Shown here: in pieces, positions 37,501-46,047 of the stretch
Position numbering within the stretch: the stretch's first letter is position 1
Layout of the letters: each line of letters starts with the position of its first letter
Assembly (NCBI GenBank): GCA_963704855.1
Contig: CAVPHY010000002.1
Location: 124,001 to 188,000 of the forward strand
Source: SZUA-36 sp963704855
GTDB lineage: Bacteria; Pseudomonadota; Gammaproteobacteria; Xanthomonadales; SZUA-36
Reading direction: 5' to 3'
Length of the DNA: 64,000 nt
Program-made: the position numbers and the translations under genes
Notes under the pieces: generated by a model
The model's database searches: none
Seen by the model: the letters and a program-made list of their open reading frames with translations, nothing else
What the model was told of the DNA's origin: nothing

Positions 37501-39516
37501 AACCCCTTTGACCTGCCGCCAGTCAAGCTGGCATGCGAGGATCAGCCCGTTGAAACCATCACTGACCGTTATCCCCCGCCAGGTATTTTCAAAAGCCTGC
37601 TGGAAACTCTCTCGCACCACCTCGATATCCAGATCCTTGCCATGGCCATACACCATGTCAAAATCCTGTACCCAGATGGACTGCTTGTTTTCAAGCTTCA
37701 GCTTGTACGGTCTTTCACTGACGAGGTGCAACCCCATATCTTCGAGTATTGGCAGAACATTCGATAACGGAATGGGCTGGTTCTTTTTGAAAATCTTGAA
37801 GCGGATGAGACCAGAATCCTGGCCTTCTGACCCCGCATCCTTTACGCGCGGCCGGTAAAGGCTGAGCTGTAAATCATTTTCGTCCTTCAATAGGTCAATT
37901 TTCTCAATATCGTAGGCACCTATCCGCGCAGAGACATCCTCCATGTAAGCAGCCGGAAACGCTTTGCCAAACTTCTGTGCCAATTTCAAACCGGTCTCTT
38001 CACCGTGAACTTGCACAAGTACGTTCCGCAGTTCATCGTTCCAGGAACGCAGGGCGTTTTTGATTTTACCCTCGAGTTCGCGCACATCGGGCTCGACCTC
38101 TGCACCTGCCTTCGGCCGGATGATGACATACAGGCGAGCGAGGGCCGATTCCGAGAGCTGTATCATGTAATCCAGCTTGTCGCCTTTCAGTGCACGTTTG
38201 AGTATGCCTTGTATTTTTTCCCTGTTTTCCGTATTCCAGTGATCCCTCGGCGTGTATACCAGGCAGGAGAAGAATCGCCCGAACCGTTCCCGGCGTATGA
38301 ACAACCGAACCGTTTGACGTTCCTGCAAATCAAGCACACCCGTCGCGATTGACAGCAACTCGGTGCTACTGGCCTGGAACACTTCATCCCGTGGCAGGGT
38401 TTCCAGGATATGCAATAAAGACTTCCAGGCATGCCGGTTCTCTTTCAGACCGGAGTTCTCCAGCACCGTTTTGACCTTCATGGAAACCAGTGGAGTGTCT
38501 GCAATCCGTTCCTGGTACGCCAAGGAGGTAAACAGGCCGATAAAGCGGTACTCACCAATGATTTTGCCACTCTCATCAAACCGCAGGATACCGATGTAGT
38601 CCATGTAACCGCTTCGGTGCATCGGTGAACGTGAGTTGGCCTTGGTAACGATCAATGGCGCATTCGGATTGAAACGTAAATCGTCACTGACGCTGGCTAT
38701 CGGCCGGCTGCGTACGGTCTTGCTGTCTTCACGCAACAGTCCGAGGCCCGTGCCTTCGACCACCTTCAGAGATTCATTCTTACCTTTGCGGACAATGTCG
38801 TACGTACGTGCACCAATGAACACGAAATGGTCATCACCAACCCATTCAAGAAATTTAATACACTCATCCCGGACCGTTTCTGGCAAATCCGGTGCATTGC
38901 TTCCAAACTCGGCAATTGCCACTGCAAGACGCTCTTGCATGGACTGCCAATCCGTAACGGATGTGCGAACCGCGCCCAGGCGGGTTCTGAGGAGTGTCTC
39001 TATCGATGCCAGCACGACAGGGTCTGTCTGCTTGACGAGGTGGATATGGATGAATGACTCCTTGGCAGAGTTCTTCGTAGACTTGGGGTGGAATGATTTC
39101 AGCTTGCCTTTTGAATCGCGCTCTACGTTCAATACCGGGTGAACAATCAGGTGCACACCCAGGTTCAGTTCCTGCATGACCATACTGGAGGTATCGACCA
39201 GGAACGGCATATCGTCGTTGCACATTTCTACAACGGTCTGTTCGCACTCCCAGCCGTCACGCTCCTTTTCAGGGTTGAATACACGGATGGAAACCTCGCC
39301 CTTTTTCTTGTGTTGTAAAAACTCGAACTGGTTTACCACCATGGCGGCAACCTGGGCCGGTTTGTCCTCACCCAGGTCATTGACCGGTACCCGCTTGAAA
39401 AAAACATCGCAAAACAAAGCAGCCTGCTTCGCCTCCGTAGCCCCCATCCTGCGGGATACCGCGGTCTTTATTTTTCTGAGCAATGCCTGCTTGTCTTTTT
39501 GACTATCTGCTTTCAT
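34528..39516 (-). CDS. NAD-specific glutamate dehydrogenase, large (GDH-180 type)
   Basis: This 1662-residue intact protein is the large NAD-dependent glutamate dehydrogenase first studied in Streptomyces and Pseudomonas. It converts glutamate to 2-oxoglutarate and ammonia. An ACT-containing N-terminal regulatory region covers about 1-700. The catalytic core follows, with LRGGKVARGGLRWSDRKEDFRTEVLGLMKAQ, KGGFVVK and the Rossmann segment (GGSVGYDHKGIAITARGAWEGVKRH), each read here in shorter pieces. VGIGDMSGDVFGNGML and WNGGIGTYVK follow. The C-terminal helical part completes it. The start has GGAG eight bases upstream. The gene precedes nadK in a two-gene operon. Confidence 0.97.
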   Translation of the reverse strand: MKADSQKDKQALLRKIKTAVSRRMGATEAKQAALFCDVFFKRVPVNDLGEDKPAQVAAMVVNQFEFLQHKKKGEVSIRVFNPEKERDGWECEQTVVEMCNDDMPFLVDTSSMVMQELNLGVHLIVHPVLNVERDSKGKLKSFHPKSTKNSAKESFIHIHLVKQTDPVVLASIETLLRTRLGAVRTSVTDWQSMQERLAVAIAEFGSNAPDLPETVRDECIKFLEWVGDDHFVFIGARTYDIVRKGKNESLKVVEGTGLGLLREDSKTVRSRPIASVSDDLRFNPNAPLIVTKANSRSPMHRSGYMDYIGILRFDESGKIIGEYRFIGLFTSLAYQERIADTPLVSMKVKTVLENSGLKENRHAWKSLLHILETLPRDEVFQASSTELLSIATGVLDLQERQTVRLFIRRERFGRFFSCLVYTPRDHWNTENREKIQGILKRALKGDKLDYMIQLSESALARLYVIIRPKAGAEVEPDVRELEGKIKNALRSWNDELRNVLVQVHGEETGLKLAQKFGKAFPAAYMEDVSARIGAYDIEKIDLLKDENDLQLSLYRPRVKDAGSEGQDSGLIRFKIFKKNQPIPLSNVLPILEDMGLHLVSERPYKLKLENKQSIWVQDFDMVYGHGKDLDIEVVRESFQQAFENTWRGITVSDGFNGLILACQLDWRQVKGVRAYCKYLLQTGIPYSQSYMEETLAKHPLMARLLVELFDAMFNPARDIESDHRKELAVKNLRRIFLSLSTLKHCNDKVLLELLDSVVASRRKSRDVQVANLKKVYKLALTRISSIDEDSILFAFYEAIKGTLRTNFYQQTEDGQLHEYMSFKLDSSRMPYLPKPLPFREIWVFSSAVEGIHLRGGKVARGGLRWSDRKEDFRTEVLGLMKAQNVKNTIIVPVGAKGGFVVKHLPVNGSRDQVMAEVVRCYKIFINALIDVTDNLEQDTVIPAAQLIRYDEDDPYLVVAADKGTATFSDTANAIALERGFWLGDAFASGGSVGYDHKGIAITARGAWEGVKRHFREMGKDIQKEPFSVVGIGDMSGDVFGNGMLLSTQIQLKAAFNHMHIFLDPEPDIKASFKERQRLFNLPRSGWEDYKAELISKGGGIFSRLEKSIPLSKEVRDWLGVEDKQLAPNDLIRLLLKAEGDLLWNGGIGTYVKATAESNAEVGDAQNNWLRINGRELRCKVVGEGGNLGFTQLGRIEYAQAGGRLNTDFIDNSAGVDCSDHEVNIKILLNQVIRAGKLTEANRNKLLAEMTEEVSALVLRNNYLQTQTISMMETLTGARLGAKQHFISVLESEGILDRDLEKLPNDEELTRRRKSGLGLTRPELSVLLSYSKIMLYRQLLDSDVPEDPWLSKELQRYFPVPLQEKYSAYMDGHRLKREIIATQVTNSLVNRMGVSFALRMHEDTGAGAAEVARAYTIAREIFRARDFWSRVEALDNKVSCQSQVAVTLSMWNLLRQATRWILNQPGHKLDIHESIERLTPGMEILEKKIIQSLNAEEKEQVQQQAEPLIADGMPRALAVQAASLHLLYPALDVVETAVRRNADVASVATVFFGLGDRLGMKWLRESVEKLPVAGQWHAHARGNLRDELYSQHRRLAGRVLEAFPNEKDPVKCWADTNTVAVERITVMLSDMRSLSLMDYATVSVAVRSLEGLLTKTKTKSKPK

Positions 39517-39763
39517 CGATTGGCTCCAGCTTTTGTTTTGTTTACGTGACCAGCGCCCGAAAAGTCTGGTCCGGAATTAGGTGCGAATTATAATGGCTTT
39601 ACCTGCTGGAAACATTCTTTTATAAGCTTGCCGGAAAGGCTTTTCCTGCCTGGGACGTGCTTTCAGACAGTTCGCCTGGGCGGTTTTCTTGTTTCTTCGA
39701 ATGTTAAAAATCACGCCCACCGGCAGGTCATGGTTGACCTGCTCCACCTGACTGGTTAACCTC

Positions 39764-39796
39764 TATATATCTTTAGATCAGGATAGAAAGATATAT
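39764..39796 (+). promoter_or_regulatory. Perfect palindrome over the start of the ArsR-methyltransferase gene
   Basis: The arms ATATATCTTT (39765-39774) and AAAGATATAT (39787-39796) are perfectly complementary with a 12-base spacer. The second arm runs into the ATG at 39795, and the likely ribosome-binding GGATAG lies in the spacer. It could be an ArsR-family operator for autorepression, or an mRNA hairpin hiding the start, or both. Upstream, another hairpin with 7-base arms (CAGGTCA/TGACCTG, 39724-39741) is present. Confidence 0.6.
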
Positions 39797-40742
39797 GAGC
39801 TCCAAGATGGACCTGTTACATGCCTCGCAACACTTCCGGCTGCTTTCCGACAGCACCCGTTTACGTTTGCTGATGCTGGTTGACCGGGAGGAGCTCAGTG
39901 TTGCCGAACTGGCCGCTATTACACAACTGGCACAACCCCGGGTTTCAACGCACCTGGCGAAACTGAAAGAGGCGGGCCTGGTGAGCGATCGCCGTGATGG
40001 TGTTTCGGTCTATTACCGCATGGCAGCCACCATCGCCGATACCGGACTTGATACCTTGTGGCAGCTGTTACGTACAAACACCGCCGACCCATTGATACAG
40101 CAGGATTCGGAGCGCATACCGCAGGTCTTGAATGCACGCGGTGGCGGTTCAAACTGGGCTGACAGCGTGGCGGGTGACATGGAGCGCCACTACTCGCCCG
40201 GCCGGACCTGGGAAGTTACCACGCGTACGATCGTCCAGTTACTCGAACTCGGCGATGTGCTGGATGTCGCGTCCGGTGACGGGGTACTCGCCGAGTTGCT
40301 TGCACCCAGAGCACGCAGCATACAATGCCTGGATATCAGTCAGAGGGTGGTAGATGCTGGCAGGAAACGCCTGCGCAATTACTCAAACGTAAATTTCGCC
40401 GCGGGTGATATGCATGAGCTGACATTTACCCAAGCCTCGTTTGACACGGTATTGCTGATGCACGCATTGACCTATACCAGCGACCCGCAATTGGTTTTCA
40501 ACGAGGCCAGCCGAGTACTGCGACCCGGCGGTCAACTATTGGCCGCAACACTGCGAAGCCATGCGCACAAGACCGCGGTCGCAGCTTATAACCATCTCAA
40601 CCTCGGTTTCACCGAAAAGCAGCTGCGGCAATTTTGTAAACGGGCTGGTCTCGAACCTCAAAACGTCAGGGTATCGGCCGTGGAAAAACGTACACCCAAT
40701 TTTGAGGTGCTGACACTGATGGCCGGCAAACCCGCCGCCTGA
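39795..40742 (+). CDS. ArsR-type regulator fused to SAM-dependent methyltransferase domain (SahR-like)
   Basis: The 315-residue protein joins an ArsR/SmtB winged helix (about 1-90, LSVAELAAITQLAQPRVSTHLAKL) to a class I methyltransferase fold (about 135-290). The latter has the SAM motif VLDVASGDGVLAELLAP and acidic LDIS, with ASRVLRPGGQLLAATLR. This domain pair is that of SahR-type regulators, which sense S-adenosylhomocysteine and control SAM-cycle genes in Proteobacteria. Its position 34 bases before metH fits. The C-terminal domain may be a ligand sensor, not an enzyme. A palindrome overlaps its start. Confidence 0.88.
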   Translation: MSSKMDLLHASQHFRLLSDSTRLRLLMLVDREELSVAELAAITQLAQPRVSTHLAKLKEAGLVSDRRDGVSVYYRMAATIADTGLDTLWQLLRTNTADPLIQQDSERIPQVLNARGGGSNWADSVAGDMERHYSPGRTWEVTTRTIVQLLELGDVLDVASGDGVLAELLAPRARSIQCLDISQRVVDAGRKRLRNYSNVNFAAGDMHELTFTQASFDTVLLMHALTYTSDPQLVFNEASRVLRPGGQLLAATLRSHAHKTAVAAYNHLNLGFTEKQLRQFCKRAGLEPQNVRVSAVEKRTPNFEVLTLMAGKPAA

Positions 40743-40776
40743 TTCTCATTATTCAAACATAACCGGTAAACAGAGT

Positions 40777-43700
40777 ATGTATTCGCAACCTTACAAAGAC
40801 CCGCAGCGCGCAGCGCAACTCCTCAAGTTGTTGTCTGAGAAAATCCTGATCCTCGACGGAGCGATGGGAACGATGATCCAGGGTTTCGAACTGGAAGAGG
40901 CTGATTTCCGGGGCCGGAGATTTGAGAGCCACACCCTGCCCCTGCGCGGCAATAACGATCTGCTGACCCTGACCCAGCCGGAAAAAATCGCCGCTATCCA
41001 CCGGGCATTTCTGCAGGCCGGCGCCGACCTGGTCGAAACCAACACCTTCAACAGTACAGGTATCTCCCAGGCTGATTACGGCATGGAACACCTGGTCAGG
41101 GAATTGAACTGCGCCGCCGCCCGCCTGGCGCGAATTGAAGCGGATTATTATTCATCGCAGGACCCGGCCAAGCCCCGATTCGTGGTGGGCTCCATCGGAC
41201 CCACCAACCGCACTGCATCGCTATCGCCCGATGTGAACCGCCCGGATTACCGCAATGTGAGTTTTGCAGACTTGCGCGAGACCTATGCAGAGGCTGCCAC
41301 CGGTCTGATCGAGGGTGGCTCCGATATCCTGATGGTGGAAACCGTATTTGACACGCTCAATTGCAAGGCCGCACTTATCGCCATCGATGACGTATTCACC
41401 GAACTGGGTTTCCGTCTTCCGGTGATGATCTCGGGGACCATCACCGATGCCAGTGGCCGCACTTTATCCGGCCAGACCGTGGCCGCTTTCTGGAATTCGG
41501 TGAGACATGCAAAACCCGCGTGTATCGGCCTCAATTGCGCACTGGGTGCGACCGAGCTGCGCCCGTGGCTACAGGAACTGGCAAAGGTCGCTGAATGCCC
41601 TGTCAGTGTGCATCCCAATGCCGGCTTGCCGAATGAGTTGGGTGGCTACGACGACACACCTGAAAACATGGCCGCCGTGATCGCGGAGTTCGCATCCGCC
41701 GGGTTGATCAACATGGCAGGCGGCTGTTGCGGCACGCGACCGGAACACATCAAGGCAATTGCCGCTGCGCTCAGAAACCACAAGACCCGGACCCCGCCCG
41801 CACCGATCCCCTATTGCCAGTTGGCCGGCCTGGAGCCCCTGACACTCACACCCGACCTGAACTTCATCAATGTCGGTGAACGCACAAACGTGACCGGATC
41901 CGCCATATTCCGCCGCCTGATCCAGGCGGACGATTTTGAAGCCGCGGTAGAGATTGCGCGGCAACAGATCAGCAATGGTGCGCAGATTATCGATATCAAC
42001 ATGGATGAGGGCCTGCTCGATGGCGTCTCGGTCATGACCCGCTTTTTGAACCAGATCGCTTCAGAACCCGATATCGCGCGGGTACCGGTTATGCTGGACT
42101 CATCCCGCTGGGAGGTGCTGGAAGCCGGCCTGGCTTGCCTGCAGGGCAAGGGCGTGGTCAATTCCATCAGCCTGAAGGAAGGTGAGGCGGTATTTATTGC
42201 GCAGGCGCGCACGATATTGCGTTTCGGCGCAGCCGTTATCGTCATGGCTTTCGATGAAAATGGCCAGGCCGACAGCCTCGAAAAACGCGTCAGTTTCTGC
42301 GAAAGAGCCTGGAACCTGCTCACGCAGGAGGTGGGCTTCCCACCCGAGGATATTATCTTTGACCCCAACATATTCGCGGTGGCCACCGGTATCGAGGCGC
42401 ACAACAGCTACGGAATTGATTTTATCGAGGCCACCCGCCGCATCAAGAAATCCTGTCCGGGTGCGCTGATCTCCGGTGGTGTCAGTAATATTTCATTTTC
42501 ATTCAGAGGCCAGGACAGGATTCGCGAGGCGATACACAGCGTATTCCTGTACCACGCGGTGCGGGCCGGTATGGACATGGGTATCGTCAATGCCGGGCAA
42601 CTTGAGATATATGACGAGATCGCCCCTGCCCTGCGCGAGGCTGTTGAAGATGTCGTGCTGAACCGCCGCCCGGACGCAACCGATCGCCTGCTCGTGTTGG
42701 CACAGGAGTTCCAGGGTGTCAGCAAGACCGAGGAAATCGATGAAGCCTGGCGACAGGCACCGGTAGCAGAGCGCCTGAAACACGCACTGGTCAAGGGCAT
42801 CAACACCTATATCCAGGAAGACACCGAGGAGGCGCGAAAGGAGTCCGCAAAGGCGCTGGATGTAATCGAAGGGCCGTTGATGGACGGTATGAATATCGTT
42901 GGCGACCTGTTCGGTGACGGCCGTATGTTCCTGCCGCAGGTTGTCAAGAGTGCGCGCGTCATGAAACAGGCGGTGGCCGTGCTGGTTCCCTATATCGAAG
43001 AGGAAAAACGCCTGGCCGGCACCAATTCGGAGCGACTGACCCGCGTATTGATGGCCACCGTCAAGGGTGATGTCCACGATATAGGCAAGAATATCGTCGG
43101 CGTGGTTTTGAGTTGCAACCACTACGAGGTGATCGACCTTGGCGTCATGGTATCTGCGGAGAAGATACTCGACACCGCGATCAGGGAAGAGGTGGATATC
43201 ATTGGGTTATCCGGTCTTATTACCCCATCGCTGGAAGAGATGCGCTATGTAGCCAGCGAAATGCAACGCCGTGGTTTGAAGCAACCCCTGATGATCGGCG
43301 GCGCAACCACCTCGCCATTGCACACGGCGCTGCGTATCGACCCCGAATACTCCAATGGTGTGTTCTGGGTTAAAGATGCGTCCCGGGCTGTGGGTGTCGC
43401 CAGAAAACTCTGCGATCCCGAAGAGCGTATAAAATTGACTGCAAGTGTTGCCAGTGACTACGCCAACATGCGTGAGCGCAGGGCCGAAGGCAGTTCCCGG
43501 AAACCACCCGTCAGCCTGGCCGAGGCCCGCCGCAACGCGTTTTCACCCGACTGGTCACCCATGGATATCTCTCAACCTGCCACACCCGGCCTGCATGTCT
43601 TTGACGACATTGACCTGGCGGAATTGGTGCCATTGATTGACTGGACCCCTTTTTTCCAGACCTGGGAAATGCAGGGGCGCTACCCGGACATACTCGAAGA

Positions 43701-44481
43701 CAGCGACAAGGGAGAAGCCGCACGCAGCCTGTTTGCGGATGCACAGGCCATGCTCAAAAAGATCGTTGATGGGCGCTGGCTGCAGGCCCGCGCCACGGTC
43801 GGTATATTCCCTGCAGCGGCCGATGGCGACGATGTCGTGATATACAGCGATAACACCCGCAAGACCGAACACCGGCGTCTCAACTTCCTTCGTCAGCAAA
43901 AACCAAAAGCAGCAGGCCGCCACAACAACTGCCTGTCGGACTTCATTGCACCGGTGAAAACCGGACTGCAGGACCACATCGGTCTGTTTGCGGTGACCGC
44001 CGGTCTTGGCATTGAAGTGAAACTGGCAGAATATGAAAAGGCCCACGACGATTACGCCTCGATCATGCTCAAAGCCCTTGCGGACCGGCTGGCCGAAGCG
44101 CTGGCGGAACACACGCACCTGCGGGTGCGGCGGACGTTGTGGGCTTATGAGCCCGATGAGTCACTCGACAACCAGGCATTGATCAGGGAAGAATATCGCG
44201 GAATCCGCCCTGCCCCGGGTTACCCCTCCTGTCCGGACCACAGTGAGAAGGAAAAGATCTTCGAGTTGCTGGATGCTGAAAATAACTCCAGGATGGAACT
44301 GACCAGTGGTTATGCCATGTTGCCTGCATCTTCGGTCAGCGGTTATTACTTCGCCCACCCGCAAAGCAGCTACTTTGTGCTTGGCAATATTCTCGAAGAC
44401 CAGCTGCTCGATTATGCCAGGCGCAAGAACATCAGCCCGCAGCAGGCACGCAGATTACTTGCGGCAAATATCACGTTGTAG
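40777..44481 (+). CDS. metH: Cobalamin-dependent methionine synthase
   Basis: MetH moves a methyl group from methyl-tetrahydrofolate through cobalamin to homocysteine. All four modules are present in 1234 residues. The homocysteine domain has LDGAMGTMIQGFEL and zinc-site NMAGGCCGTRPEHI. The folate domain has NVGERTNVTGSAIFR. The cobalamin domain has DVHDIGKNIVGVVL with axial His767. The activation domain is C-terminal, with RGIRPAPGYPSCPDH and YFAHPQSSYFVLGNI. It probably shares a transcript with the ArsR-methyltransferase regulator. No riboswitch fits in the 34-base gap. Confidence 0.99.
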   Translation: MYSQPYKDPQRAAQLLKLLSEKILILDGAMGTMIQGFELEEADFRGRRFESHTLPLRGNNDLLTLTQPEKIAAIHRAFLQAGADLVETNTFNSTGISQADYGMEHLVRELNCAAARLARIEADYYSSQDPAKPRFVVGSIGPTNRTASLSPDVNRPDYRNVSFADLRETYAEAATGLIEGGSDILMVETVFDTLNCKAALIAIDDVFTELGFRLPVMISGTITDASGRTLSGQTVAAFWNSVRHAKPACIGLNCALGATELRPWLQELAKVAECPVSVHPNAGLPNELGGYDDTPENMAAVIAEFASAGLINMAGGCCGTRPEHIKAIAAALRNHKTRTPPAPIPYCQLAGLEPLTLTPDLNFINVGERTNVTGSAIFRRLIQADDFEAAVEIARQQISNGAQIIDINMDEGLLDGVSVMTRFLNQIASEPDIARVPVMLDSSRWEVLEAGLACLQGKGVVNSISLKEGEAVFIAQARTILRFGAAVIVMAFDENGQADSLEKRVSFCERAWNLLTQEVGFPPEDIIFDPNIFAVATGIEAHNSYGIDFIEATRRIKKSCPGALISGGVSNISFSFRGQDRIREAIHSVFLYHAVRAGMDMGIVNAGQLEIYDEIAPALREAVEDVVLNRRPDATDRLLVLAQEFQGVSKTEEIDEAWRQAPVAERLKHALVKGINTYIQEDTEEARKESAKALDVIEGPLMDGMNIVGDLFGDGRMFLPQVVKSARVMKQAVAVLVPYIEEEKRLAGTNSERLTRVLMATVKGDVHDIGKNIVGVVLSCNHYEVIDLGVMVSAEKILDTAIREEVDIIGLSGLITPSLEEMRYVASEMQRRGLKQPLMIGGATTSPLHTALRIDPEYSNGVFWVKDASRAVGVARKLCDPEERIKLTASVASDYANMRERRAEGSSRKPPVSLAEARRNAFSPDWSPMDISQPATPGLHVFDDIDLAELVPLIDWTPFFQTWEMQGRYPDILEDSDKGEAARSLFADAQAMLKKIVDGRWLQARATVGIFPAAADGDDVVIYSDNTRKTEHRRLNFLRQQKPKAAGRHNNCLSDFIAPVKTGLQDHIGLFAVTAGLGIEVKLAEYEKAHDDYASIMLKALADRLAEALAEHTHLRVRRTLWAYEPDESLDNQALIREEYRGIRPAPGYPSCPDHSEKEKIFELLDAENNSRMELTSGYAMLPASSVSGYYFAHPQSSYFVLGNILEDQLLDYARRKNISPQQARRLLAANITL

Positions 44482-44522
44482 CAAACCCGGACATTGGGTA
44501 GCGGGTAATCCAAACACCCGAA

Positions 44523-45050
44523 CTACCAGATCAGATCATCCGGTACCGGGTTTTCTTCTTCGTCCGGGTTTTCTGCACCACCCAGGTCGGGGATATGGTC
44601 CGGTGCAAACCGGCGTATTTCTTCGATTGTATCCATTGGCATCAGGTGATAATTACCACTCAAATAGACGATACCAAGGGTTCCCGAGTTGATTTCATCG
44701 ATCTGTTCGCGGGTTGCCAGTACACTGCGTATACGGCCCTTGTAAAGAAAATTCCGCTTGTTTTCGGCGGCCGGATCACGGATCGCACTTTCCTTGACCA
44801 GGGCCTGGATTTTCAGGTTGGTCTCGCGACGCTGGCGCTCCAGTTCACGCTTGAGTTCGACCGCTCTTTCCTTTTCTAAACGCTCCTGCTTGTTACGGAT
44901 GCTGTAAGCCTGGTCGAGAGATATCTCGGTCTTGGTTTTTTTGACTTTTGCAGGCGCGGGCCTGGGCTTCGGATGTTGCCTGGACTCGGGCTTGGTTTTC
45001 TTCTGAGCCAGGCCAAGGGCCAGCAATTGATCTTTAAGACTGTTACTCAT
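44523..45050 (-). CDS. DUF2058 (YaiL-like) protein
   Basis: This 175-residue soluble protein begins MSNSLKDQLLALGLAQKK, the typical DUF2058 opening. It is followed by a Lys/Arg/Glu-rich coiled coil (about 30-90) and a compact C-terminal domain (NFLYKGRIRSVLATREQ, GTLGIVYLSGNYHLMP). It resembles E. coli YaiL, which has been linked to RNA/nucleoprotein association. Function is uncertain. It converges on metH, with 41 bases between stops. Confidence 0.9.
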   Translation of the reverse strand: MSNSLKDQLLALGLAQKKTKPESRQHPKPRPAPAKVKKTKTEISLDQAYSIRNKQERLEKERAVELKRELERQRRETNLKIQALVKESAIRDPAAENKRNFLYKGRIRSVLATREQIDEINSGTLGIVYLSGNYHLMPMDTIEEIRRFAPDHIPDLGGAENPDEEENPVPDDLIW

Positions 45051-45222
45051 GGTGCTTCAATAACTAAATTTAGAAATACAGCTTTGGGGGCTTTTGAAAT
45101 GGGTGGAATTAAGCGCGGCTGGGTTTCCCCGGAGCCCGGGACCGGTTATGACAAACCGGCCCCTAAAACCCATGACCGCACCTTTGCCTGATCGGCGCAC
45201 CTTTACCTGGTACGCGGCAGAC

Positions 45223-45915
45223 TTATTCCGGAGCTTCTATATCCAGCAATTCCACTTCAAATACCAGTGTGGAATTAGGTGGAATAGGACCGCCACCGCC
45301 TTCGCCATAGGCCAGATCCGGGCCGATGTAAAAGGTGAACTTGCTGCCGATCGGCATCAGCTGCACACCTTCGGTCCAGCCCGCGATAACGCGGTTCAGG
45401 CCAAAGGAGATAGGCTCGTTACGCGCATAGGAGCTGTCAAATTCGGTACCATCAAGCAATGTGCCACGGTAATGAACTTTAACGGTATCAGTCGCAACCG
45501 GCTTGGCGCCCGTACCCATGGTTTCAACTTTATACTGCAAACCTGATGCAGTGGTTTTCACACCTTCTTTTTTCGCATTCTCCGCCAGGAACTTCTGTCC
45601 CGCTACAAGGTTGGTTTCTCCGACAGCGGCCGCTTCGGCTTGTTGTTCCGCCTGGCGCTTCTCGATGTATTCCTTGCGAACCTGACCGGCTTCTTCATCC
45701 GTCATTGCAAGTTCTTTGCCATTGTAGGTGGCGCGGATGGCTTCAACCAGTGAATCGAGATCAACAGCCGTACCCTGGTCACGCAGAGACTTGCCGATAT
45801 CCATACCAATGATGTAGCCCAGTTTCTTTTCGTCCGTATCCAATTCAATCGCCCATGTATTCATTGTGAAAATTAATACGGCCAAAATCAGACCGCCACG
45901 CATTAAAGTACTCAT
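45223..45915 (-). CDS. FKBP-type peptidyl-prolyl isomerase, FkpA/Mip-like
   Basis: The 230-residue exported isomerase has a signal peptide (GGLILAVLIFTMNTWA) and an N-terminal dimerisation domain (KLGYIIGMDIGKSLRDQG, EYIEKRQAEQQAEA). The FKBP fold is about 120-228 (VKVHYRGTLLDGTEFDSSYAR, VIAGWTEGVQLMPIGSKFTFYI, PDLAYGEGG, TLVFEVELLDI). It should assist folding in the periplasm. AGGAG precedes the start at 45915. The spacer to DUF2058 (45051-45222) holds a GC-rich hairpin but no clear terminator. Confidence 0.95.
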   Translation of the reverse strand: MSTLMRGGLILAVLIFTMNTWAIELDTDEKKLGYIIGMDIGKSLRDQGTAVDLDSLVEAIRATYNGKELAMTDEEAGQVRKEYIEKRQAEQQAEAAAVGETNLVAGQKFLAENAKKEGVKTTASGLQYKVETMGTGAKPVATDTVKVHYRGTLLDGTEFDSSYARNEPISFGLNRVIAGWTEGVQLMPIGSKFTFYIGPDLAYGEGGGGPIPPNSTLVFEVELLDIEAPE

Positions 45916-46047
45916 TCTGTGCTTACTCCTGCTAAAACAGAGTGCGAATTGTCCACATATCTGACCCCATGCGCAAACAAAATGTTTAAATCTTCGGCCT
46001 GGGTTATGCTTAGCCCGAATCCCAGGTGAATAATTCGGCTTAGCCCC

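Noticed and set aside
39517..39794. SAM, SAH or cobalamin riboswitch before the regulator-metH pair
   Set aside because: Only simple short hairpins and the palindrome were seen. None of the conserved cores of those riboswitches could be recognised, and the gap before metH itself is too short.
45051..45222. GC-rich hairpin between DUF2058 and the FKBP gene as a terminator
   Set aside because: Only a 6-base stem (CCGGTT/AACCGG) with no T-run on the correct strand.
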